In this document: one piece after another, positions 58,001-64,000 of the stretch
How positions within the stretch are numbered: position 1 is the stretch's first letter
Layout of the letters: each line of letters begins with the position of its first letter
Assembly: GCA_034420475.1 (NCBI GenBank)
Contig: DAOULH010000009.1
Location: forward strand, 124,001 to 188,000
Length of the DNA stretch: 64,000 nt
Direction of reading: 5' to 3'
Origin: Bin87 sp034420475
GTDB lineage: Bacteria > Chloroflexota > Dehalococcoidia > Lucifugimonadales > UBA3495
Made by a program: the position numbers and the translations under genes
The notes under the pieces: generated by a model
Databases searched by the model: none
The model's input: only the letters and a program-made list of their open reading frames with translations
What the model was told of the DNA's origin: nothing

Positions 58001-58786
58001 ATGGAATGGCCTCTTCCTGACCATCAAATATATCGGCCCCCCGGCATTCCCGGCCCTCGGGCGCGTGTCGGTGAGATCATGCCCGGCCTGCATCAGCGCA
58101 GCCTGGTGACCACCAGCGCCTTCCTGGTCATCACGCCGGACGCCGCAACCGGCGAAGACTCCGTGACCGTCATCGACTCGGGCTGGCGCTTCTTCCACAA
58201 CGGCCCGGTATTTGCCTACCTGCGCAATCTGGGGTACGGACCGGAATCGGTGCGCCGGTTGGTCTCGACCCATTTTCACCACGATCACGTGGGCGGCATG
58301 GCCGGCCTCCACCGCTCCACCGGCGCGCCGGTATCCGCCCACCGCCTGGAAACCCCATACCTCTCCGGCGACGGCGGCCAGAGGGTGCCGGATCCGGTGC
58401 AACCCCGCTGGTTGCGCCCCTTCCTGTGGCCCCTGATGACGTTGATGACGCCGCCCAGATTCCCGGTAGCCACCCCGCTGGAAGACGGCGATACTCTGCC
58501 GCTCCTGGGCGGCGCGACGGTGGTGCATACGCCGGGCCACACGCCGGGCAGCATCAGCCTGCACTTCCCCAGCGAAGGGGCGCTGCTGGTCGCCGACGCC
58601 CTGCAACGCTACCAGGGCCGTCTCACCCTCCCTTCCCGCTGGTTCTCCAGCGACATGGAGGCGGCCAAAGAGTCGGTCCGCCGCCTGTCCCAACTGGACT
58701 TTGAGGTGCTCTGCTTCAGCCACTTCGAGCCCATGCGACAGGGCGCCCGGGCTGCGTTGCGCTCCCTGGCGGAGTACGTTTCGTGA
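58001..58786 (+). CDS. MBL-fold metallo-hydrolase
   Basis: 261 residues. STHFHHDHVGGMAGLHRS is the HxHxDH motif; VHTPGHTPGSISL and LLVADALQRY give the next His and Asp, and CFSHFEPM the last His. Similar to the glyoxalase II / lactonase-like hydrolases. Substrate unknown. It is separated from the aldolase gene by 126 bases with weak promoter-like sequence and starts at ATG 58001. A nuclease gene follows. Confidence 0.88.
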   Translation: MEWPLPDHQIYRPPGIPGPRARVGEIMPGLHQRSLVTTSAFLVITPDAATGEDSVTVIDSGWRFFHNGPVFAYLRNLGYGPESVRRLVSTHFHHDHVGGMAGLHRSTGAPVSAHRLETPYLSGDGGQRVPDPVQPRWLRPFLWPLMTLMTPPRFPVATPLEDGDTLPLLGGATVVHTPGHTPGSISLHFPSEGALLVADALQRYQGRLTLPSRWFSSDMEAAKESVRRLSQLDFEVLCFSHFEPMRQGARAALRSLAEYVS

Positions 58787-58833
58787 CCTGTTAGCATGGA
58801 TGTACGGGATGAACTGGGATACGGAGGAATTAC

Positions 58834-59715
58834 ATGGAGTTTGGGGAACTGAAAGATGTGGATTTGCGATTGGCATGGCCGGGTGAAGCAAGCGATTTCA
58901 CGCCTTGGCTGGCGGAGAACCTGGAACGGCTTTCACGGGTGATTGGCATCCCGCTGGAAACGGAAGGCACCGAAGTGGCGGTGGAGGGGTTTGCGGCGGA
59001 TATTCTGGCCCGCAACCCTGATGACGACAGCCGGGTGTTGATTGAGAACCAGCTGGAGAGTACCGACCATCGGCACCTGGGGCAACTGCTCACTTATCTA
59101 GCCGGTCTGAATGCGCAAACGGTTATCTGGATAGCGCAGAATTTTCGGGAAGCGCATCTGTCCGCCGTTCGCTGGCTGAACGAGCACACAACCGAATCCT
59201 TCGCGTTTTTCGCGGTGCGGGTACGGGTAGTGCGAATTGGAGACGATGTATATTCCCCGATAGCGCCACTGTTTGAGGTGCTGGAGCGGCCCAGCGAATG
59301 GGACCGCCGGGTCCGCGTTTCCGCGCAAGAAGACAATAGCAGTCTGAATGAACGTCGCCAGTTTCGTCATGACTTTTGGCAGTTCTATGCGCATCGCCAT
59401 CCCGAAGACATCCAACTGCGTCCGAACCACGTTGACAGCAACGTTTATCACGACATAGCCGGCTTGGTCGTATCACAGCACTTGTCGCGGAACAGAGTAG
59501 GCATATACATAAGACGGCGAACCGGAGATGACAACGAGGAAAACTCTTTGCGGATTGAAAACTATTGGGAAATCCTGAACTCCGGAAGAGAAGAAGATTG
59601 CCTATACGCCAATACCCGCGACCGGCAGAACTGGCCGGAGATGGCGGACTGGCTACATGACAGATTGATAGAGTACCAGCGTGTCCTCACCGCGGATGCA
59701 ACGGCGGACAACTGA
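58834..59715 (+). CDS. DUF4268-type PD-(D/E)XK nuclease-like protein
   Basis: 293 residues. The N-terminal half has VAVEGFAADILARNPDDDSRVLIENQLESTDHRHLGQLLTYLAGL, where D (ADI), E and Q (IENQ) form a PD-(D/E)XK-like site. VIWIAQNFREAHLSAVRWLNEHT and FFAVRVRVVRIGD follow, typical of DUF4268 proteins. The C-terminal half, with FWQFYAHRH and RRQFRHDFW, is DUF4268. Such proteins are often found in defence or restriction regions. The two following HEPN-like genes support that setting. Activity not shown. Confidence 0.8.
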   Translation: MEFGELKDVDLRLAWPGEASDFTPWLAENLERLSRVIGIPLETEGTEVAVEGFAADILARNPDDDSRVLIENQLESTDHRHLGQLLTYLAGLNAQTVIWIAQNFREAHLSAVRWLNEHTTESFAFFAVRVRVVRIGDDVYSPIAPLFEVLERPSEWDRRVRVSAQEDNSSLNERRQFRHDFWQFYAHRHPEDIQLRPNHVDSNVYHDIAGLVVSQHLSRNRVGIYIRRRTGDDNEENSLRIENYWEILNSGREEDCLYANTRDRQNWPEMADWLHDRLIEYQRVLTADATADN

Positions 59716-59834
59716 ACCATCCGCATGATAGCGTGCTGGGGCAGGCCAATGATCTCGTCCCGATGAAACCTGCTCTTTACCCTCCATTTGTCGCCGCCTA
59801 CAATCAGCATCAAAGATGCTGTGGAGCATTACCT

Positions 59835-60278
59835 ATGCTTACTCCCATGGAAACCCTGGATGCTGCGGCAGCCCACATTGTCGCCGGCCAAGTCAGAGAA
59901 GGCGCGCGGCTGGCCTACGATGCCGCATTCCAGGCCGTCGCCGAAGCGGCGCGGCGGCACAAGCGGCCCTGTGAAACCGTACAGGACGCCCGGAATTTCG
60001 TCTGCTGGCTGGATGGCCTGCCCACGGACAAAGGTGACTGGCTCAAAGACGCCCCAATTTTCGACTGGCTCAACGACGACCAGGCGCCCCAGTTGCCGAT
60101 ACCCGAGTTCATCGGGGCCTTCGACGTAGCGGAGGAATTCAAGCGTCACGCCGAAGCTCCAACAGAATTCACCAGTTGGCAGCCCGACGAATATGCTTTC
60201 TACCTACCAGCGGTCCGGTGGCTCGTCGAAGAGCTGGAAACCGCGCAACCGAGAGACCCGTCCGTTTGGATGCGCTAA
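59835..60278 (+). CDS. HEPN-like all-helical protein, first of a pair
   Basis: 147 residues from ATG 59835, with GGAG 8 bases upstream. GQVREGARLAYDAAFQAVAEAARRHKRPCETVQDARNF resembles the helical core of HEPN/PaREP1-type proteins. The usual Rx4-6H ribonuclease motif is not obvious, so it may be a non-catalytic member. It follows the DUF4268 nuclease and overlaps the next gene by 13 bases. Unknown function. Confidence 0.5.
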   Translation: MLTPMETLDAAAAHIVAGQVREGARLAYDAAFQAVAEAARRHKRPCETVQDARNFVCWLDGLPTDKGDWLKDAPIFDWLNDDQAPQLPIPEFIGAFDVAEEFKRHAEAPTEFTSWQPDEYAFYLPAVRWLVEELETAQPRDPSVWMR

Positions 60279-60682
60279 CGCACTTCGACGTGTCCCGCAA
60301 CCTGGCGGCGCTGGCGGCGGAACTTGTCAGCCGCGGTCAGGATATTGCCGCCGGCGAATTAGTTTGGGGAGCCATAGTCCATGCCGTCAGCGCCGCCGAC
60401 CCGGCCCACGAAATCCAGCCTTCCGACCGTTTCGGCAATCATCACCAATCTCCCAATACCATGGCCACTTTCTCCAACGCCGTCCGACGCATCAGAGAAC
60501 GTCCCTTATCCGAAACGCAAATCATCACTTGCCTGAACAACGGGCAGCAGATGTTGCATAATCACTTCTATCACTTGAACTTGACCCCGCAGGAGCTTCA
60601 ATTCCGTGTTCACCTCGGGGCTGCCTATGCGCTATTGCTTACCCGCGTCGCCGCCCGTGCGCTCGGTCGATCAGCGCTGTAA
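60266..60682 (+). CDS. PaREP1/HEPN-like protein, second of a pair
   Basis: 138 residues from TTG 60266, which overlaps the upstream gene by 13 bases. LVWGAIVHAVSAAD and QQMLHNHFYHLNLTPQELQFRVHLGAAYALLLTRVA resemble the two helical hairpins of PaREP1/HEPN proteins, including the LH-NFY-type motif. With the preceding gene it forms a probable two-protein unit. A toxin-antitoxin or defence role is a guess from family habits. Confidence 0.5.
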   Translation: MDALTHFDVSRNLAALAAELVSRGQDIAAGELVWGAIVHAVSAADPAHEIQPSDRFGNHHQSPNTMATFSNAVRRIRERPLSETQIITCLNNGQQMLHNHFYHLNLTPQELQFRVHLGAAYALLLTRVAARALGRSAL

Positions 60683-60723
60683 CGCGGCAACCCGTGCATT
60701 GCGCAAAAAGTGAGTATCCAACA

Positions 60724-61971
60724 ATGTCTGCCAACTCCAACACTCCCGCGAACCTCCCCCTGCCCCTGGATGGCGTCCGCGTCCTCGACGCCACCCACAT
60801 CGTCGCCGGCCCCTTCTGCTCGCTGATCCTCGCCGACATGGGCGCTGAGGTCATCAAGATCGAGCGGCCGCGCACCGGCGACCTGGCGAGAGGCCGCGGC
60901 CCCTTCATCGGCGACGCCGAGTCCGGTCAGATCAGCAGCCGGTTCCTGGGCGTCAACCGCAATAAGAAATCGGTGACCCTCGACCTGCGCAACGCCACCT
61001 GCAAGGCCGCTTTTGAGAGCCTCGTCGCCAACTCCGACGTGCTGCTGGACAACTGGGGGCCCGGCGCCTTCCAGCGTCTCGGTCTCGGATACCAGCGGTT
61101 GCGGGAGATCAACCCCCGCCTCATCTACGCCGAGATCACCGGCTACGGCGATGCCGAGGGCGCCCGCGGACCCTATTCCGACTGGCCGGCCAACAACCTG
61201 GCCATCCAGGCCATGTCCGGCTGGATGGACCTCACAGGCGAGCCCGGCGGCGTCCCCCAGGCCGTGGGCGACAACATCGGCGATTCGGTCCCCGGCGTGT
61301 GGGCCGCCTTGGGCATCGTGCTGGCCCTGGAGACCCGTCGTCAGACCGGCGTCGGCCAGCACGTGGACGTGGCAATGTACGAGTGCATGGCCTCTCACGT
61401 CATCAGCAACATGAACGCCTACCAGGCTACCGGCGCCACTCCCGGACGCACCCGGCAGGCATCGCTGTCCCCCGGCCTCGCCCTGCGCGCGGCGGACGGG
61501 CACGTGGTCATGGCCGGCGTGCGCACTCCGCAGCGCTTGGCCGGCCTCTGGGAACTCATCGGCCGCGCCGATTTGCCGGAGGCGGACGAACGCTACCTGC
61601 AACAGTTTCCCGACGCCGATTTCGTTTTCGACGAGATGATCCCGGCCATCGAGGAATGGTCCTCCCAGCGCCCCAAGTGGGAAGTCGCCGGCCGTCTCAC
61701 CGAGCTGGGTTTCTCCATGGGCGTCGCCCAGAGCGTGGCCGACCTCGCCGACTGCCCCCAACTGGAGGCCCGCGGCATGTACGTTGACACCGGCGACACC
61801 CTGGGTGGAACCTTCCGGTCCCTGGCAACGCCCATACAACTCACGTCATGCCGCCAGTCGGACAACGCCACGCCGCCGAAACTGGGCCAGCACAACGCCG
61901 AAATCCTCTGCACCCTGGGCGGCCTTTCGCCCGCAGAACTGGCCGAGCTCGAAGAGCAGGGGGCGGTATAA
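60724..61971 (+). CDS. CaiB/BaiF family III CoA-transferase
   Basis: 415 residues. It moves CoA between carboxylic acids. LDGVRVLDATHIVAGPFCSLILADMGAEVIKIERPRTGD, VNRNKKSVTLDLRN and YAEITGYG are the family's N-terminal signatures. At the usual catalytic-Asp position (PGYDxxxQ) this protein reads PANNLAIQAMSG, so the Asp appears to be Asn. The C-terminal QTGVGQHVDVAMYECMASHVI is standard. ATG 60724; TATAAT overlaps its stop and may drive the next operon. Confidence 0.9.
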   Translation: MSANSNTPANLPLPLDGVRVLDATHIVAGPFCSLILADMGAEVIKIERPRTGDLARGRGPFIGDAESGQISSRFLGVNRNKKSVTLDLRNATCKAAFESLVANSDVLLDNWGPGAFQRLGLGYQRLREINPRLIYAEITGYGDAEGARGPYSDWPANNLAIQAMSGWMDLTGEPGGVPQAVGDNIGDSVPGVWAALGIVLALETRRQTGVGQHVDVAMYECMASHVISNMNAYQATGATPGRTRQASLSPGLALRAADGHVVMAGVRTPQRLAGLWELIGRADLPEADERYLQQFPDADFVFDEMIPAIEEWSSQRPKWEVAGRLTELGFSMGVAQSVADLADCPQLEARGMYVDTGDTLGGTFRSLATPIQLTSCRQSDNATPPKLGQHNAEILCTLGGLSPAELAELEEQGAV

Positions 61972-61991
61972 TTCCATTCGAGGTGAAAAGC

Positions 61992-62309
61992 ATGGACAAG
62001 GCGAAAAACATGGATGATGCAGATCAACTTTACAAACTCCAACGCTATGAGGAAGTGAAAAGGCAGGCGCATGAAATCTACGAGGCCCAAATCCGATCCC
62101 GACTGGCGCCCGGCGACGAAGACCGCTACGTAAAGATCGACGTGCTCAGCGGCGACTACGAAATCGGCGACAATTCGGCCACCACCGGGCGCAAACTTCG
62201 AGAGCGCCGCCCGGACGCGGTCATTCACACGATGAAACATCACCAGAGCTACATGGCTTACCTGCGCACGCCGGGACGCCGCATTCGCGAAGAAGGGGCA
62301 AATCCTTAG
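61992..62309 (+). CDS. Small conserved partner of the retropepsin gene, module copy 2
   Basis: 105 residues from ATG 61992, with GAGGTG 6 bases upstream. HEIYEAQIRSRLAPGDEDRY, DVLSGDYEIGDN and KLRERRPDAVIH match the protein at 13624-13896. Lys/Glu-rich N-terminus (MDKAKNMDDADQLYKLQRYE) is an addition. One base separates its stop from the protease start, so they are coupled. TATAAT at 61967-61972 is a likely -10. Function unknown. Confidence 0.75.
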   Translation: MDKAKNMDDADQLYKLQRYEEVKRQAHEIYEAQIRSRLAPGDEDRYVKIDVLSGDYEIGDNSATTGRKLRERRPDAVIHTMKHHQSYMAYLRTPGRRIREEGANP

Positions 62310-62310
62310 T

Positions 62311-62685
62311 ATGCAACATGGCACCGTAAACAGCTATTTGGAACCCGTCGTTGCTCTAATTATCCATGGCAATGGCGCCCCGTCCGAAGCTATAGACTTC
62401 ACAATCGACACCGGGTTTTCTGGCGAACTGACTTTGCCACAGGACGCCATCAATCGACTGAATCTGCTTCGGGATGAAGAAGGCGTACCGTATATCTTGG
62501 CTGACGGAACCCTGCGCGTCATGCCCAGGTACATCGGACGGGCCCAGTGGCACGGGCAAATCAAGGACGTGAATATAATCGACAACGGATCAGAAGCGTT
62601 GCTCGGCATGCAGTTGCTTGCCGGCAGCAATCTCAACTTCGACACTACCCCAGGCGGCACAGTGATCGTCACCGAACTGGCGTGA
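62311..62685 (+). CDS. Retropepsin-like aspartic protease, module copy 2
   Basis: 124 residues. DFTIDTGFSGELTLPQDAINRLN carries the catalytic DTG; YILADGTLRVMPRYIGRAQWHG matches TLADGQTNLYNHYGATVLWEG of the copy at 13265, and ALLGMQLLAGSNLNFDT the C-terminal strand. A single-domain retropepsin that should act as a dimer. It immediately follows its small partner. Role unknown. Confidence 0.82.
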   Translation: MQHGTVNSYLEPVVALIIHGNGAPSEAIDFTIDTGFSGELTLPQDAINRLNLLRDEEGVPYILADGTLRVMPRYIGRAQWHGQIKDVNIIDNGSEALLGMQLLAGSNLNFDTTPGGTVIVTELA

Positions 62686-62777
62686 GGCGACGCCGGATTA
62701 AACCGGCCCTCCGCCGGGAGAACTGTGGTAATCTTGGCGCCAATAAAGCTCGATAATCGTTATCAGGAGGATGAACG

Positions 62778-64000
62778 ATGTGCGCGATGCTGAAGAACCG
62801 TAGCGGCCTGACGATTACCACCAACTCCCCGGCCGCGGCCGACCTCTACCAGGAAGGCCTGGACCTGGTGCTTTCCCAGAACTACGGCCCCGACGCCAAG
62901 CTCGAGGCGGCGCTGGAGGCCGACGAGGGCTTCGCTATGGCCCATGTCGTCCAGGCGTACGTCCTGCATTTGCAGACCAACGTTCCGGCCGCCCGAGCCG
63001 CGGCGGAAAAAGCCGTCGAACTGTCCGCCGGATGCTCTCGGGAAGAGCAGCAGATCGCCCGGATCGTGCATAGCTTCACCCACGGCAAGGGCACCGAGGC
63101 CATCGGACTGGTCCACGAGCACCTGGACGAATTTCCCACCGACACCCTGGCCATGCGTGTCGCCCAGCGCCTCTACATGCTCGGCTGCTTCGGTTCCGGC
63201 GTGCCGGACTTCCCCAACCACCTGATGGCGATGATGCACAAGGTGGCGCCGGCCAACGGCGACGACTGGGCCTTTCTCGGTCAGTACGCCTTCGCCCATC
63301 ACGAGACCAACCAGCCCGAGAAGGCCATGGACCTGGCCACCCGCTCCCTCGAAGGCAACCCGCAGAACGCGGTGGCCAGTCACTCCGTGACCCACTCCTA
63401 CTTCGAGCAGGGCGACGCCGCCAACGGCGGCCGGTGGCTGGGCGACTGGCTGGACGGCTGGGACCGGCGTGCGTCGTACAATACCCACTTGTCGTGGCAC
63501 CTCGCCCTCTTTGAACTGGCCCAGGGCAAATACCAACAGGCCCTCGACCTCTATGAAACCCACATCCGGCCCGGCGTGCAGGCGCGCAACCTTGCCAACC
63601 TGCAGGACGCGGCCTCGTTGATGTGGCGCTTGCAGATCTATTCCGGCGAGGAGCCGGGCAAGCCCTGGGACGAAGTGCGCGATATGGCGCTGCCGGCTGC
63701 CGAGACTCCGGGACCGGCTTTCCGCGACTGCCACGCCGCGCTGGCCTTTGCCGGCGCGGGGGACGCGGAGTCTACCCAGAAGTTCGTGGACCGGGTCAAG
63801 GCTCAGGGCGAGAAGGGCGACGATCTGTCCCGCGAGATGGTCTTGCCCATCGCGTTGGGCGCCGCCTTCGCGGCCGGCGACTATGACGAAGCCGCCGACC
63901 TTATGGGTCCCACCTACCCCATGCTCGCCCGCATCGGCGGCAGCCACGCCCAGCGCGAAGTTTTCGAGGACACCCTGCTGGAGACCTACATCCGCGCCGG
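62778..64000 (+). CDS. TPR-repeat protein (TTC38-like), 3' end outside window
   Basis: 407 codons are present without a stop. AGGAGG lies 7 bases upstream of ATG 62778. Helical-repeat segments include PAAADLYQEGLDLVLSQNYG, AHVVQAYVLHLQTNVPAAR, EQQIARIVHSFTHGKGTEAI and FLGQYAFAHHETNQPEKAMDLATRSLEGNPQNAVASHSVTHSYFEQGD. The His-containing SHSVTHSYFEQGD and SWHLALFELAQGKYQQALDLYE match the tetratricopeptide-38-like family. Such proteins may be scaffold or enzymes; role unknown. Confidence 0.78.
   Translation, partial: MCAMLKNRSGLTITTNSPAAADLYQEGLDLVLSQNYGPDAKLEAALEADEGFAMAHVVQAYVLHLQTNVPAARAAAEKAVELSAGCSREEQQIARIVHSFTHGKGTEAIGLVHEHLDEFPTDTLAMRVAQRLYMLGCFGSGVPDFPNHLMAMMHKVAPANGDDWAFLGQYAFAHHETNQPEKAMDLATRSLEGNPQNAVASHSVTHSYFEQGDAANGGRWLGDWLDGWDRRASYNTHLSWHLALFELAQGKYQQALDLYETHIRPGVQARNLANLQDAASLMWRLQIYSGEEPGKPWDEVRDMALPAAETPGPAFRDCHAALAFAGAGDAESTQKFVDRVKAQGEKGDDLSREMVLPIALGAAFAAGDYDEAADLMGPTYPMLARIGGSHAQREVFEDTLLETYIRA

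Overview
The window is GC-rich bacterial chromosome, most likely from an uncultivated member of the Chloroflexota (Dehalococcoidia / SAR202-like). That placement is inferred from gene content: an R3H-type gene end directly before tmk, a 1576-residue DUF2298 (Chlor_Arch_YYY-type) membrane protein, a complex I operon without nuoE/F/G, Thr/Pro-rich lipoproteins, luciferase-like F420/flavin oxidoreductases, CaiB/BaiF CoA-transferase, amidohydrolases and many short toxin-antitoxin-like gene pairs. I saw no prophage, CRISPR array, rRNA or transposase. There is one tRNA, Gly(GCC), with an encoded CCA end.

Layout. 1-5.1 kb: end of an R3H gene, tmk, a convergent SelW/Rdx-type gene that only makes sense with an in-frame UGA read as selenocysteine, cysC, ilvE, plsY and an EamA transporter. 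5.2-18 kb: a catabolic/accessory stretch, mostly on the minus strand, with an arylsulfotransferase-like propeller, a TOPRIM (DUF3226) + AAA ATPase pair downstream of a two-subunit CoA-transferase, HAD, MBL, amidohydrolase, a retropepsin-like protease with a small partner, a PEP-mutase/isocitrate-lyase family enzyme, an aldo/keto reductase and a lipoprotein metallopeptidase. 18-25.5 kb: an SDR lacking its catalytic Ser and Tyr, tRNA-Gly, an internally deleted luciferase-like pseudogene, a D-2-hydroxyacid dehydrogenase, quinone reductase, methyltransferase, luciferase-like oxidoreductase, cupin, and a polyamine pair (speD plus a thermospermine-synthase-like aminopropyltransferase). 25.5-30.5 kb: small membrane protein, thioesterase, trmD, a second lipoprotein metallopeptidase, amidohydrolase.

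From about 30.7 to 50.6 kb every gene is on the plus strand. The core is nuoABCDHIJKLMN, interrupted by accessory genes: a HicB-like pair between nuoC and nuoD, two Uma2-family nuclease genes between nuoH and nuoI, and a small Cys-pair protein between nuoI and nuoJ. A retropepsin gene follows nuoN, and behind it lies a relic of a second nuoN 3' end. Then come a LOG-like protein and enolase, followed by GAPDH and the giant DUF2298 glycosyltransferase fusion.

57-64 kb: HpcH/HpaI aldolase-like protein, MBL hydrolase, a DUF4268-type nuclease with two HEPN-like genes, a CaiB/BaiF CoA-transferase, a second copy of the small-protein + retropepsin module, and a TPR protein that runs off the end.

Three families of short inverted-repeat elements are scattered between genes, one with clear terminal inverted and flanking direct repeats. 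Several genes are preceded by a TATAAT -10 box in an otherwise GC-rich context. The most notable items are the putative selenoprotein, the twice-occurring uncharacterised small-protein/retropepsin operon, the invaded complex I operon, the AAA/TOPRIM pair, and the lipoprotein metallopeptidase paralogues.
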